From: Pseudorhodobacter antarcticus
GTDB lineage: Bacteria > Pseudomonadota > Alphaproteobacteria > Rhodobacterales > Rhodobacteraceae
Assembly (NCBI GenBank): GCA_945860375.1
Contig: CAMAQR010000001.1
Span: 186,001-250,000 of the forward strand
Direction of reading: 5' to 3'
DNA: 64,000 nt
Part shown: positions 8,887 through 18,585 of the stretch, in pieces
Position numbering within the stretch: position 1 is the stretch's first letter
How the letters are laid out: each line of letters starts with the position of its first letter
The notes under the pieces: model-generated
Seen by the model: only the letters and a program-made list of their open reading frames with translations
Told to the model about the DNA's origin: nothing
Databases searched by the model: none
Translations under genes and position numbers: made by a program

Positions 8887-10221
8887 ATGTCGACTGAGGA
8901 CGGTCTGAAATCCACCGCTGCACTGCCCAAGGTCGTGCGGGCCAAGGGCAGTTATCTGTGGGACGCGACGGGCAAGCAGTACATTGACGGGTCTGGTGGG
9001 CCTGCGGTTTATTGCCTTGGCCATGGCAACGTCGAGGTCAACGCGGCGGTGATGGCGCAGATGGATCAGATCGCCCATGGCTACCGCTATAATTTCACCA
9101 CCGATGCTTTGGAGGCATTGACGGATATCATCCGCGCCAAGGCGGGCGGCACGTTGCAAGAGATGGTTTATGTCACAGGCGGGTCCGAGGCGGTGGAAAG
9201 CTGTCTGAAAATCGCGTTGCAGTATCAGACCGCCATCGGCCAGAAATCGCGACGGCGGTTCATCTCACGCGAACGCAGTTGGCATGGCAATACGCTGGGC
9301 GCGCTGGGGGTTTCGGGGTTTTCGGAACGCACGATTGCCTATGAGGGCGCGTTCATTCCGTCCATCAAGCTGTCGCCTGCCAATGCCTATCGACCCATCG
9401 AGGGGGCCACGGCGGAAACGGTGGGGGCGGCTTGCGCGGCGGAGTTGGAGGCTGCGATTTTGCTGGCGGGGCCGGAAACTGTGGCGGCGTTCATCTTTGA
9501 ACCCGTGGTGGGGGCGGCGGGCGGCTGTGTGCCTGCGCCCGACGGTTATGCGCATCTGGTGCGGCAGATTTGCACGAAATATGGCGTCTTGATGATTGCG
9601 GATGAGGTGATGTGCGGCGCGGGTCGCACCGGGCCTTGGCGGGCGCTGGAACGCGACGGGGTGGAACCCGACATCATGTCGATCGCCAAAGGCTTGGCGG
9701 GGGGCTACCTGCCTTTGGGTGCGGCGGTTTGCACCACGGCGGTGTGGCAGGCAATCCGCGCGGCGGATGGGGCCTTTGGCACCGGGCACACCTTTACCGG
9801 GCACACGGCGGCCTGCGCGGCGGGGGTTGCGGTGCAGACTATCATTGCGCGTGAGGGGTTGTTGGCGCGGGTGACGGCGAATGAGGCACGCATCAAGGGC
9901 TGGCTGGCCGAGGCTTTGGCGGGCGTTGATGCGGTGGGCGATGTTCGCGGGCGCGGGCATTTCATCTGCGCGGAACTGGTGGCGGACCGGGCCACGAAGG
10001 CGCCGTTTGACCCCGAGTTGAAGCTGTTTATGAACATCCGCGCGCAGGCGATGGAGAACGGGCTGATCTGCTATCCGGTCGGCGGCAATGTCGATGGGGT
10101 GCGCGGCGATATTGTGATTCTGGCACCACCTTACAACGCCACCGACGCCGAACTGCATGAAATCGTGGATAAAACGGCACTGTCGATCCGGCAGGTTCTG
10201 GCGGCGCACAGTCTGGGTTAA
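8887..10221 (+). CDS. Class III PLP-dependent aminotransferase
   Basis: A 444-residue fold-type I aminotransferase. The PLP-binding lysine is K268 in SIAKGLAGGYLPLG, and the cofactor aspartate is D239 in LMIADEVMCGAGRTG. GGSEAVESCLKIA near residue 98 is the phosphate-binding region. Members of this group (annotated as aspartate aminotransferase family or omega-amino-acid:pyruvate transaminases) move amino groups from omega-amino acids or amines. The substrate cannot be fixed here and no catabolic partner lies next to it. ATG 8887 is preceded by AAGGGA. The longer open frame upstream overlaps the divergent signal-peptide gene and is not used. Confidence 0.85.
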   Translation: MSTEDGLKSTAALPKVVRAKGSYLWDATGKQYIDGSGGPAVYCLGHGNVEVNAAVMAQMDQIAHGYRYNFTTDALEALTDIIRAKAGGTLQEMVYVTGGSEAVESCLKIALQYQTAIGQKSRRRFISRERSWHGNTLGALGVSGFSERTIAYEGAFIPSIKLSPANAYRPIEGATAETVGAACAAELEAAILLAGPETVAAFIFEPVVGAAGGCVPAPDGYAHLVRQICTKYGVLMIADEVMCGAGRTGPWRALERDGVEPDIMSIAKGLAGGYLPLGAAVCTTAVWQAIRAADGAFGTGHTFTGHTAACAAGVAVQTIIAREGLLARVTANEARIKGWLAEALAGVDAVGDVRGRGHFICAELVADRATKAPFDPELKLFMNIRAQAMENGLICYPVGGNVDGVRGDIVILAPPYNATDAELHEIVDKTALSIRQVLAAHSLG

Positions 10222-10287
10222 GTCACGAGGGCTTGATCCTTGCGCCGTCCATTTCAGGTTATGCTGACCACAAAGAGGAGTGACCCG

Positions 10288-10746
10288 ATGCCCCATATTC
10301 TGTCTTACGTTTTGATCGGCCTGATTGGCTTGCTGTCCGTGGCGCTTGACCCTGCGCTGGCGGCAGGCACAGAGGACACGGCGATCGAGGCGGAACTCGC
10401 ACCCGATTACACGGCCGCCAAGGCGCTGATCGAGGCGCAGGATTACGCCGGCGCGCTGCCCCTGCTGGACGCGTTGACCGTGGCCGAGCCGGACAACGCC
10501 GACGCGTGGAACCTGCACGGATTTGCCAATCGCAAGCTGGGCAACATGGAGGTGGCGGCGAAATCCTATGACACCGCGCTGACGCTGAACCCGGCGCATC
10601 TGGGCGCGCTGGAATATCAGGGCGAGATGTTCATTGAGACGGGCAAGATGGAGGCCGCGATCACCAATCTGGCCAAGCTGAAGGGCCTGTGCGGCGCGTG
10701 TGAGCAGGCCGAGGATCTGGCCGCAGCCATCGGTGCCGCAAGCTAG
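10288..10746 (+). CDS. Small exported TPR protein
   Basis: A 152-residue protein with an N-terminal signal segment (MPHILSYVLIGLIGLLSVAL, cleavage after ALAAG near residue 27) followed by tetratricopeptide repeats at about 45-140. Typical TPR positions are seen in YAGALPLLDALTVAEPDN and AAKSYDTALTLNPAHLGALEY. Two cysteines near the C-terminus (CGAC) could bind metal or form a disulfide. AGAGGAG precedes ATG 10288; an in-frame TTG at 10240 is not needed. The protein probably acts as a periplasmic scaffold. It is 66 bp behind the aminotransferase and is followed by a clear terminator. Confidence 0.8.
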   Translation: MPHILSYVLIGLIGLLSVALDPALAAGTEDTAIEAELAPDYTAAKALIEAQDYAGALPLLDALTVAEPDNADAWNLHGFANRKLGNMEVAAKSYDTALTLNPAHLGALEYQGEMFIETGKMEAAITNLAKLKGLCGACEQAEDLAAAIGAAS

Positions 10747-10758
10747 GCCGCAAACGCG

Positions 10759-10786
10759 AAACCCCGCCACGATGGGCGGGGTTTTA
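10759..10786. terminator. Rho-independent bidirectional terminator
   Basis: CCCCGCC (10762-10768) pairs with GGCGGGG (10775-10781) around a 6-base loop. It is followed by TTTT on the plus strand and, read on the minus strand, by TTT. It separates the TPR gene from convergent asd. Confidence 0.85.
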
Positions 10787-10804
10787 TCGGCCTGAACGGC
10801 GGTT

Positions 10805-11827
10805 TCAGCCCTTTTTCAGCACTCGGTTGCCGAGCAATTCGGCAATCTGAACCGCGTTCAGGGCCGCCCCCTTGCGCAGATTGTCGGACACGCACCACAG
10901 GTTGATGCCGTTGTCGATCGTGCTGTCTTGGCGGATGCGCGATATATAGGTGGCGTAATCGCCCACACAGTCGATCGGGGTGATGTAGCCACCGGGTTCA
11001 CGCTTGTCGATCACCAGAATGCCGGGGGCTTCGCGCAGGATGTCGCGGGCCTCGTGTTCATCCAGAAACTCTTCAAATTCGATGTTGATCGATTCCGAAT
11101 GGCCGACGAACACCGGAACCCGCACGCAGGTGGCGGTCACTTTGATGTTCTTGTCGAGGATCTTCTTGGTTTCCGCGACCATCTTCCATTCTTCCTTGGT
11201 CGAGCCATCGTCGAGGAAGACGTCGATGTGCGGGATCACGTTGAAGGCAATCTGCTTGGGGAACTTTTTCGGCGCGACTTCTTGCCCCGGGACATACATG
11301 CCCTTGGTTTGATCCCATAGCTCGTCAATGCCCTCTTTGCCAGCACCCGAAACCGACTGATAGGTCGACACCACAACGCGCTTGATGCGTGCGCGGTCGT
11401 GCAAGGGCTTCAGCGCCACCACCATCTGCGCGGTGGAACAGTTCGGGTTGGCGATGATGTTCTTGTTTTTATACTGGAAAATCGCTTCAGGGTTGACTTC
11501 GGGCACGATCAGCGGCACCGCCGGATCATAGCGATAAAGCGACGAATTGTCGATCACGATGCAGCCCGCAGCGGCGGCCTTGGGGGCGTAGATCTTGGTG
11601 GCATCCGACCCGATGGCGAACAAGGCGATGTCCCAGCCGGTGAAATCGAAAGTGTCCAGATCCTTGGTCTTGACGGTTTTATCGCCAAAGCTGATTTCAG
11701 TGCCAAGCGATTTACGCGATGCCAGCGCGGCAATCTCGTCCACCGGGAACTCGCGTTCAGCGAGGATGTTCAGCATTTCGCGGCCCACGTTACCCGTGGC
11801 ACCCGCGACGACGACCTTATAGCCCAT
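10805..11827 (-). CDS. asd: Aspartate-semialdehyde dehydrogenase
   Basis: A 340-residue NADPH-dependent enzyme that reduces L-aspartyl-4-phosphate to aspartate semialdehyde, the branch point for lysine/DAP, methionine and threonine. The nucleotide-binding GATGNVG is at residues 9-15 and the catalytic cysteine is C130 in NPNCSTAQ. STYQSVSGAG near 157 is a further family motif. The ATG at 11827 has AGGAG well placed upstream; the open frame reaches 11 codons further but lacks the family N-terminus there. It lies downstream of two MFS genes on the same strand with an 88-bp gap, so may have its own promoter. Confidence 0.96.
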   Translation of the reverse strand: MGYKVVVAGATGNVGREMLNILAEREFPVDEIAALASRKSLGTEISFGDKTVKTKDLDTFDFTGWDIALFAIGSDATKIYAPKAAAAGCIVIDNSSLYRYDPAVPLIVPEVNPEAIFQYKNKNIIANPNCSTAQMVVALKPLHDRARIKRVVVSTYQSVSGAGKEGIDELWDQTKGMYVPGQEVAPKKFPKQIAFNVIPHIDVFLDDGSTKEEWKMVAETKKILDKNIKVTATCVRVPVFVGHSESINIEFEEFLDEHEARDILREAPGILVIDKREPGGYITPIDCVGDYATYISRIRQDSTIDNGINLWCVSDNLRKGAALNAVQIAELLGNRVLKKG

Positions 11828-11915
11828 CGGGGTTCTCCTAAATCCGTCTTTGACCGTCAAAGACGTGGCCTGTTAGCGCATGGTGCGGCGGGGGGAAAGC
11901 GGAAAACGGGCGCGG

Positions 11916-13106
11916 TCAGTCGGTACGGTCTTGCGAGAACAGATATGCCACCATTCCGATGGTGATCAGGGCGGCGTAGAAGCCAAAAAGTGCCACATAA
12001 GGCGCGGCGGCGGGGGCCGAATGGATCACATCGGCAGGGGGCGTCAGGGCGGTGTGCAGCCTGCCCATGACGAATTGCATCAGGCCAGCCGCGCCGATTC
12101 CGAACAGATTCAGCAAGGTGACGCCGCGCCCAACCAGATGTGCGGGCAGAAACGCGCGGCCATGCGCCATGACCATCGGGAAAGACGCGCCGAAAAAGCC
12201 GACACCCGCCAGCAGGGCGACGGGCAGAAAACCGGGGGCAGAGGCATTGAAGTAGAGCCCGATCAGGCAGGCCAGCATCAAGCCGTTGCCGCCCATGATC
12301 AGCCATTTGCGGGTGCCCAGCAGCCGGTCCAGCGGACCATAGGCGAAGTTGCCCGCCACCATGGCAAAACCCATGATCAGGGTCACTTGGCCAATGCGGG
12401 CGGCATCGGCGCCGAACACATCGGCAAAATATGGCCCCGCCCACAGCCCGCGCAGCCCGGCAGGTGGCGCATAGCAAGCGGCCATCAGGATCAGAATCGG
12501 CCAAAGTGCCGGCATTTTCAACAGGTCCAGCAGTGACCCACCGGCGGTGCTGGCCACCCGTGCCGGATCGCGCACCAGCGTCAGAATCGCACCGGCCACG
12601 GCCAAAGTGACCGCCGCCAGCACCCAAAGCGCACCACGCCAGCCGATCAACTCGACCGCCATCGACAAAGGCAAAGACGCTGCGATATTGCCGAGCGAGC
12701 CAATGCCGATGGTGATGCCCGCCAAAGTGCCGAAGACCGCGGGCGCGTAGGTGCGCGCGAAGATGAAGTAGGACGCCATCAGCACCGATGAACAGCCGAT
12801 GCCGATCAGCACCATCGCAAGGCTGACTGCGCCCGGCCCAGTTGCCATGGCAAACACCGCCGCGCCCAGTGCTGCCACCGCCAGCAGAGCCGCCGTGGTG
12901 ACGCGCGGCCCGATCTTGTCCAGCGCCCAGCCGACGGGCAGTTGCATCACCGCGAAGGCGAGAAACCACAGGCCCGAGGCGGTGGCAAGGCTTTCGGCGC
13001 TGGCCCCGATTTCAGTGGTCAGAACCGGGGTCAGCACCGCCAGAAAGGCGCGGTAGAACTGGCTGAGGACATAGGCCAGAACAAGGCTGGCGATACCGAT
13101 GCGCAT
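11916..13106 (-). CDS. MFS transporter
   Basis: A 396-residue major-facilitator permease with about 12 hydrophobic segments. The loop-2/3 signature is seen as GWALDKIGPR near residue 60. The family is broad and the substrate unknown. ATG 13106 starts right at the first helix (MRIGIASLVLAYVLSQFYRA). It follows the next MFS gene by 11 bases, so the two are very likely co-transcribed, and they may act on related substrates. The alternative long upstream frame would run into the previous gene. Confidence 0.8.
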   Translation of the reverse strand: MRIGIASLVLAYVLSQFYRAFLAVLTPVLTTEIGASAESLATASGLWFLAFAVMQLPVGWALDKIGPRVTTAALLAVAALGAAVFAMATGPGAVSLAMVLIGIGCSSVLMASYFIFARTYAPAVFGTLAGITIGIGSLGNIAASLPLSMAVELIGWRGALWVLAAVTLAVAGAILTLVRDPARVASTAGGSLLDLLKMPALWPILILMAACYAPPAGLRGLWAGPYFADVFGADAARIGQVTLIMGFAMVAGNFAYGPLDRLLGTRKWLIMGGNGLMLACLIGLYFNASAPGFLPVALLAGVGFFGASFPMVMAHGRAFLPAHLVGRGVTLLNLFGIGAAGLMQFVMGRLHTALTPPADVIHSAPAAAPYVALFGFYAALITIGMVAYLFSQDRTD

Positions 13107-13117
13107 AGGCTGGTCCT

Positions 13118-14350
13118 TCAGGCGGCTTGCGCCATAAGCGGTTTTTCCCGGATGGGCAGATGGACAAGGGCCGAAAACGCGCCAACGCCGACGCCGATCC
13201 ACCAGACCAAAGTGTAGTCTCCGGTGATGTCATACATCATGCCGCCCAACCAGACGCCAAGGAAGCTGCCGATCTGGTGGCTGAGGAACACAAAGCCGTA
13301 AAGCGTGCCCATGTAGCGCAGCCCGTAGATATGCGCGACCAAACCGGATGTCAGCGGCACGGTCGCCAGCCACAACACGCCCATGACAAGGCTGAACAAC
13401 AGCACGCTTGCGGGCGTCATCGGTGTCAGGATGAAGGCGGCCGACACCACGGTTCGGGCAAGGTAAACCCCGGCCAGCAGGTACTTTTTGGTGTAACGCT
13501 TGCCCAACCAACCCGCCAGAATACTGCCGCCGATATTGGCCAGCCCGATCACCGAAATCGCAATCGCCCCCAGCGCCGAGGTGGTGGTGATGCCAAGCCC
13601 CGCCAACATGCTGGCAGGGTCGATGGTGGAACAAACCTCGGTGATGAAGGCAGGGAAATGGGCGGTGAGAAATCCCAACTGATAGCCGCAAGAGAAAAAG
13701 CCAAGGAAGATCATGATGTAGGATGGATCCTTGAAGGCGCGGATCAGAACGGTACCCAGCGACTCCTCCAATTCGGCCTTGCTGGCGACGGTGGGGCTGC
13801 GCAAGAACGGCAGCGCGAACAGGGTGGCCAGAATGACGACGGCGAAGATCACGAACACGGTTTGCCACGGGAAATAGTTCAGCAGCGCTTGGGCTGTGGG
13901 CGCGCCAAATACCTGCCCGGCGGACCCGGCAGCGGTGGCGATGCCCAGCGCGACAGAGCGGTTTTCGGGGCTGGCAGCACGGCCGACGATGGCCAGAATG
14001 ACGCCGAACCCGGTGCCAGCGATGCCGAAACCGACGAGGATCTCCAGCAATTGGTGCTGCCCCGGCGTCACCGCATAGCTGGAAAGCACCAGCCCCGCCG
14101 CATAAAGGATCGCCCCGGTGATGATGGCGCGGCGGTCGCCAAAGCGTTCCGCCAGCGCGCCAAAGATCGGCTGTCCAATGCCCCAGGCAAGGTTTTGGAT
14201 GGCGATGGCCATGGAAAAATCGGCCCGCATCCAGCCGAATTCGGCGGCAATCGGGATCTGGAACACGCCAAAGCTGGCCCTGATGGCGAAGTTGAACATC
14301 AGGATGACGCAACCTGCGATCAACACCGGGGTGAACAAGGCTTTGGTCAT
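13118..14350 (-). CDS. MFS transporter
   Basis: A 410-residue MFS permease of about 12 helices with the conserved loop GALAERFGDRR near residue 65. Its N-terminus (FNFAIRASFGVFQIPIAAEFG) resembles the monocarboxylate/oxalate-formate-type MFS branch, but this does not identify a substrate. AGGAGAG precedes ATG 14350. It is the first gene of a two-permease operon and is divergent from the alpha-glucosidase gene with a 144-bp spacer. Confidence 0.82.
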   Translation of the reverse strand: MTKALFTPVLIAGCVILMFNFAIRASFGVFQIPIAAEFGWMRADFSMAIAIQNLAWGIGQPIFGALAERFGDRRAIITGAILYAAGLVLSSYAVTPGQHQLLEILVGFGIAGTGFGVILAIVGRAASPENRSVALGIATAAGSAGQVFGAPTAQALLNYFPWQTVFVIFAVVILATLFALPFLRSPTVASKAELEESLGTVLIRAFKDPSYIMIFLGFFSCGYQLGFLTAHFPAFITEVCSTIDPASMLAGLGITTTSALGAIAISVIGLANIGGSILAGWLGKRYTKKYLLAGVYLARTVVSAAFILTPMTPASVLLFSLVMGVLWLATVPLTSGLVAHIYGLRYMGTLYGFVFLSHQIGSFLGVWLGGMMYDITGDYTLVWWIGVGVGAFSALVHLPIREKPLMAQAA

Positions 14351-14448
14351 GGTTCTCTCCTGCTGGCGCCACGAGTATCGGATGCGCCCGCGGGGTCAAC
14401 GGCAGAATTGTACGCCACACAAGCCGCCTTGGCCTCTGTGCAAGGTTT

Positions 14449-14463
14449 CCAAAGCGGTTTAGG
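14449..14463. promoter_or_regulatory. Candidate LacI-family operator
   Basis: The imperfect dyad CCAAAGCGGTTTAGG contains AAGCGGTT, which fits the AAnCGnTT core of LacI-type operators. It lies 31 bases upstream of the alpha-glucosidase start. No LacI gene is in the window, so regulation is inferred from the motif only. Confidence 0.3.
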
Positions 14464-14494
14464 ATAGCGCAAACATCCAAGGGCGGGGCAGCAG

Positions 14495-16105
14495 ATGGCA
14501 GAATGGTGGCGCGGGTCGGTGACATATCAGGTCTATCCGCGGTCGTTTCAGGACGACAACGGCGATGGAATCGGTGATCTGCAAGGCATAACCCGCAGGC
14601 TGGACCATATTGCCGCTTTGGGGGTGGATGCGGTCTGGCTGTCACCGATCTTCACCTCGCCCATGCTGGATATGGGCTATGATGTGTCGGATTACACCGA
14701 CGTCGACCCAACCTTTGGCACGCTGGCCGATTTCGACGCGCTGGTCGCACGCGCCCATGCCTTGGGCATGAAGGTGATCATTGATCAGGTGCTGAACCAT
14801 TCGTCGGACAAGCATGCGTTTTTTGCCGAAAGCCGCGCCAGCCGGACCAATTCCAAAGCGGATTGGTATGTGTGGGTGGACCCCAAGCATGACGGGTCGC
14901 CGCCCAACAACTGGATTTCGGTGTTTGGCGGCTCGGCCTGGCAATGGGATGCACGGCGCAAGCAATACTATTTGCACAACTTTCTGCCGCAGCAGCCAGA
15001 CTTCAATTATCACAATCCTGACGTGATCGACTACATGGAAAGCGTGCTGCGCTTCTGGCTGGACCGAGGCGTCGATGGGTTCCGGTTTGACACCGTGAAC
15101 TACTTTTTCCACGATCCTTTGCTGCGCGACGACCCGGCCGATTACCGGGTCAAGTCCGAGCCCGAGGGCAATCCCTATGCCATGCAGTATCATATCTTTT
15201 CGAAAAACCAGCCCGTCAATCTGGGTTGGATGGAGCGTATTCGGGCGGTGCTGGACAGCTATGATGACCGCGCTTCGGTGGGCGAAATGGGTGAGGCGCA
15301 TCACGCCATCTGCATGATGGGCGACTACACGGCGCCGGGGCGGCTGCATCAGTGCTATTCGTTCGAACTGATGGGCTATGAGTATTCGGCGGCGTTCTTT
15401 CGCGGCAAGATTGCGGAATTCTTCACCGGCGCGCCAGATGGCTGGCCGATGTGGGCGTTTTCCAACCATGATGTGGTGCGGCATGTGACCCGTTGGGCCA
15501 AGCACGGGGCATCACAAGACGCCTTGGCGCGGCAGGCAGGGGCGTTGCTGCTGTCGTTTCAGGGCTCAATTTGCCTGTGGCAAGGTGAAGAATTGGGGCA
15601 GACAGATACCGAGCTGACGTTCGAAGAACTGACCGATCCGCAGGGCATCACCTTTTGGCCCGAACCGATTGGCCGCGACAACACCCGCACGCCGATGGTT
15701 TGGGACGGATCGGCCAACGGTGGCTTTACGGGCGGCAATGTGACGCCATGGTTGCCGGTCAAAGCACCGCAACTGGCGCGCAACGTGGCGGCGCAAGTGG
15801 GGATGGCGGGCTCGGTGCTGGAAACCTACCGCACCATGATGGCGTTCCGGCGTGGGTCGGCGGCGTTGATGCAGGGGGCGACGCGGTTCTTTGATCTGCC
15901 AGAGCCGATTTTGGCCTTTACCCGGGGGGATGGCCTGCTGTGCCTGTTCAACCTGTCGCCGGATGCAGTTTCGCTGGTGGTCGCCGGGGTAAGCGGGCTG
16001 GTCGGGCCGTCACAGTCGGCTGCGCTTGCAAGTGGGGCTTTGGCTTTGGGTGGCAATGGCTATGCCTTCCTGACAGTGACCGGGGCTGTCACGGTGCGGG
16101 CCTGA
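14495..16105 (+). CDS. Alpha-glucosidase, glycoside hydrolase family 13
   Basis: A 536-residue GH13 enzyme, oligo-1,6-glucosidase/alpha-glucosidase type, acting on short alpha-glucosides in the cytoplasm. The catalytic triad can be placed: nucleophile D199 (GFRFDTVN), acid/base E264 (SVGEMG) and transition-state stabiliser D326 (FSNHD). The (beta/alpha)8 barrel start is typical (YQVYPRSFQDDNGDGIGDL), and a small C-terminal beta-domain follows from about 455. There is no signal peptide. In many alphaproteobacteria the homologue AglA sits in an aglEFGAK transport operon; here no sugar ABC transporter accompanies it. It is similar to AglA, but the symbol is not assigned. Confidence 0.9.
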   Translation: MAEWWRGSVTYQVYPRSFQDDNGDGIGDLQGITRRLDHIAALGVDAVWLSPIFTSPMLDMGYDVSDYTDVDPTFGTLADFDALVARAHALGMKVIIDQVLNHSSDKHAFFAESRASRTNSKADWYVWVDPKHDGSPPNNWISVFGGSAWQWDARRKQYYLHNFLPQQPDFNYHNPDVIDYMESVLRFWLDRGVDGFRFDTVNYFFHDPLLRDDPADYRVKSEPEGNPYAMQYHIFSKNQPVNLGWMERIRAVLDSYDDRASVGEMGEAHHAICMMGDYTAPGRLHQCYSFELMGYEYSAAFFRGKIAEFFTGAPDGWPMWAFSNHDVVRHVTRWAKHGASQDALARQAGALLLSFQGSICLWQGEELGQTDTELTFEELTDPQGITFWPEPIGRDNTRTPMVWDGSANGGFTGGNVTPWLPVKAPQLARNVAAQVGMAGSVLETYRTMMAFRRGSAALMQGATRFFDLPEPILAFTRGDGLLCLFNLSPDAVSLVVAGVSGLVGPSQSAALASGALALGGNGYAFLTVTGAVTVRA

Positions 16106-16156
16106 CGCAAGCCCCGAAAAACGGCTGCCAGGGCGCCACCAACACAGGTTGGCAGT

Positions 16157-17008
16157 TTACAATATGACCATGTGTTCACGTTGCCCTGTGGCGACTTCTT
16201 CGATCGCGAATACCTTTCCGGCATTCGGGTAGGCGGCGCGTGCGGCGGCATCCATGTCCTGCAGGGCCGTGGTGCAATAAAGGGTGCCCAGACCCGCACC
16301 GCCAAAGGCCGGGCACGAACTGTGCGGCGCATCGACAGGCACAGCGCGGATAAAGCCGCCGTCGGGCGCATAGGCTGCGACGCGCCCTGCACCCCACTGC
16401 GCCAGCCAGATCACGCCGGTTGCATCGACGACCGCGCCATCCGGGTTCAGGCCATCTGCGGTCAGATCCAGAAAGGTTTCGGGCTGCTCTTTGGGCCAAC
16501 CCTCGGCATCCAAGGCAACCCGCATGACCCGACCCAGTGCTGTGTCCGAGAAATACGCGAAGGTACCTTCTGGCGGAAAGCAGATCGCATTGCTGATGGT
16601 TATGCCCTTGAAAAGACGTCGGACCTCGCCGCGGTAATAGCGGTAAATCGACCCCGCCCCCGGCTGCGCCTGCTTGCCCATGGTGCCAAACCAGAACCCG
16701 CCCGAAGGATCAGCGCGGCCATCATTGGACCTTGTGTTTGGCTGATCCGCCTCAACCGCCGCGACGGCGGTCTGCGCGCCGGTTTCCACGTTAAGCCGGA
16801 TCAGGCCAGTTTCGGTCGCGACCAAAAGCTCGGTCGCGTTGATCCACCCGGCGGCAGAGGCGCGGCGATCAAAGGTCCATTCCTGCGGACCAAGGGCATC
16901 CTGTGACAGCAACTTGTTGTTCAGGATGTCAAACCAGAACAGTTGGTCACGAAGGGGGTGCCACAACGGCCCCTCTCCCAAGTCGCAGATGCGGTGATCG
17001 TGGATCAT
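16157..17008 (-). CDS. SMP-30/gluconolactonase-family sugar lactonase
   Basis: A 283-residue six-bladed beta-propeller lactonase. The metal-ligand glutamate lies in LGEGPLWH (residues 10-17), the substrate-binding [11 protein letters not shown] is near 93-103 and the family LNPDGAVVD is near 187-195. It hydrolyses an aldonolactone; from its operon with dgoA and dgoK, D-galactono-1,4-lactone is the likely substrate (inference). Its ATG overlaps the dgoA stop as ATGA, so it is translationally coupled as the last gene of the operon. Confidence 0.88.
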   Translation of the reverse strand: MIHDHRICDLGEGPLWHPLRDQLFWFDILNNKLLSQDALGPQEWTFDRRASAAGWINATELLVATETGLIRLNVETGAQTAVAAVEADQPNTRSNDGRADPSGGFWFGTMGKQAQPGAGSIYRYYRGEVRRLFKGITISNAICFPPEGTFAYFSDTALGRVMRVALDAEGWPKEQPETFLDLTADGLNPDGAVVDATGVIWLAQWGAGRVAAYAPDGGFIRAVPVDAPHSSCPAFGGAGLGTLYCTTALQDMDAAARAAYPNAGKVFAIEEVATGQREHMVIL

Positions 17009-17610
17009 GTCGCGGCCTCATCGAAAGCCGCCACGATGGCTGTGGCGCGGGCGCTGACCTCGGCAACCGAAAGTCCGGGCGCGTAAAGTGCGGTCCCAAT
17101 GCCGAAACCATCGGCCCCGGCCTGCATCCATTGGCCGAAATTCGACGCCCCTGCCCCACCGACGGCATAAACCTGACAGCCTTTCGGCAGCACTGCCCGG
17201 ATGGCCTTCAACCCGTCGGGGCCGATCAGACTGGCCGGGAATATCTTCAAGCCATCCGCCCCGGCCTTCAACGCCGCGAAACATTCGGTTGGGGTCATCA
17301 CGCCGGGCCAGCTTTGCATCCCGGCGGCTTTGGTGGCCGTGATCACGTCCGGGTCACAGTTTGGCGACACGATCAGGGAGCCGCCAGCGGCAGAAACAGC
17401 CTGCACATCGGCCACGGTCAAGACCGTGCCCGCACCGATTTGTGCCATATCGCCATAGGCTTGCACCATGGCAGCAATCGACAGAAGCGGCTGCGGCGAG
17501 TTCAAGGGCACCTCGATCCGGGTGATGCCAGCGGCGATCAGGGCTTCCGTCACCGGCACAGCCTCGTCCGGCGTGATACCGCGCAGGATGGCAATCAGGG
17601 GGCGGGTCAT
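17005..17610 (-). CDS. dgoA: 2-dehydro-3-deoxy-6-phosphogalactonate aldolase
   Basis: A 201-residue class I aldolase of the KDPG/KDPGal family. It splits 2-keto-3-deoxy-6-phosphogalactonate into pyruvate and glyceraldehyde 3-phosphate. The Schiff-base lysine is K122 (DGLKIFPAS) and the catalytic glutamate is E33 (RIEVPLNS). [10 protein letters not shown] near residue 9 is typical of DgoA. It overlaps the kinase upstream and the lactonase downstream by four bases each, so the three genes form one coupled operon. The long open frame upstream lies inside dgoK and is not used; ATG 17610 matches the family length. Confidence 0.9.
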   Translation of the reverse strand: MTRPLIAILRGITPDEAVPVTEALIAAGITRIEVPLNSPQPLLSIAAMVQAYGDMAQIGAGTVLTVADVQAVSAAGGSLIVSPNCDPDVITATKAAGMQSWPGVMTPTECFAALKAGADGLKIFPASLIGPDGLKAIRAVLPKGCQVYAVGGAGASNFGQWMQAGADGFGIGTALYAPGLSVAEVSARATAIVAAFDEAAT

Positions 17611-18524
17611 GGCGTGGCCTTTCGCAAAACGCCCCGCGCAGTCGCGAGGCCAGAGAGAGTGCAGGCGGTGGCGTCCAACACTTGGCTGGCCACACCTTGG
17701 GCAGACAAAGCGCGGGCGTAAGAGGCCGAAAGCCGTTCGGCTCCAACCAGCATGACGCGCTGGCCCAACCAGTAAGGTTTGGCGGCCGCAAGTTCGCAAC
17801 CGATCAACAACCCGGACAAACGCGCACGGGCGGCATCAGAGGAAAGGCCCGTCAACAACCCTTCGGCGCGCAATGTGAACAGACGTGCGGCTATTTTTTC
17901 GGGGCGTGAAAACGCGTCAGAAACGGCTTGATCAAACGCTTCCAGATCAAACCCATCGCCCGCCATGCCATGCCGCAGCACCGATTGCTGCGACAGAAGG
18001 GCGAACAGTTCACCCGTCATAAAGGTTTGAAAACTAACGACTTCGCCTGCGGAAACATGCGCCCATTTCGAATGGGTTCCGGGCAGACAGATCACGCCGT
18101 CAAAGTTGGGCAACAAGGCCAAAGCGCCCGCAAGCTGGGTTTCTTCGCCGCGCATCACATCGGCGGGCTGCGGTTGTTGCAAGCCTGGCACGATCATCAC
18201 CTGCAAACGGGCGTCCAAAGTCGGAACTGGAACCAGATCACCCGCCGCGACAGGCGCGCAAGGCACGGCGCGATAGGTGGCCTCCAGCCAGCCTTGACGC
18301 GCGCCAACCATGCCGCAGGCAACCACAGGCATCGCGTCCGCGCCCAGCCACGGTGCGATCAACCGCACCAAAGCAGGTTCAAACTGGTCACGCGTCAGCT
18401 TGCCCATGCCATCGGCAGATTCCGCATGATCAACGACGCCTTCAGCCCCCATAGCCCAGGCGCGCAGGTTGGACGTGCCCCAATCCACCGCGATCCAGTC
18501 GATCCGTGATCCGCCTCGGCCCAT
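17607..18524 (-). CDS. dgoK: 2-dehydro-3-deoxygalactonokinase
   Basis: A 305-residue sugar-acid kinase that phosphorylates 2-keto-3-deoxygalactonate at O6 with ATP. The N-terminal [13 protein letters not shown] (residues 11-23) is the phosphate-1 motif of the family, and CLPGTHSKW near 146 is the family's central motif. It is the first gene of dgoK-dgoA-lactonase. A G-rich stretch precedes the ATG. Only about 60 bases separate it from the 3' end of trhO, so the operon promoter must lie there or in trhO. The galactonate dehydratase and galactose dehydrogenase are not in the window. Confidence 0.9.
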   Translation of the reverse strand: MGRGGSRIDWIAVDWGTSNLRAWAMGAEGVVDHAESADGMGKLTRDQFEPALVRLIAPWLGADAMPVVACGMVGARQGWLEATYRAVPCAPVAAGDLVPVPTLDARLQVMIVPGLQQPQPADVMRGEETQLAGALALLPNFDGVICLPGTHSKWAHVSAGEVVSFQTFMTGELFALLSQQSVLRHGMAGDGFDLEAFDQAVSDAFSRPEKIAARLFTLRAEGLLTGLSSDAARARLSGLLIGCELAAAKPYWLGQRVMLVGAERLSASYARALSAQGVASQVLDATACTLSGLATARGVLRKATP

Positions 18525-18585
18525 GCCGCCCCCCCCGTTGCCACCCAGCGCAAAACTGCCCGGTTTGCCTCAATGCCGCAAGCTG

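Noticed and set aside
9265..10770. A 501-codon minus-strand open frame
   Set aside because: Antisense shadow of the class III aminotransferase and TPR gene; composition is typical of the opposite strand of high-GC coding DNA.
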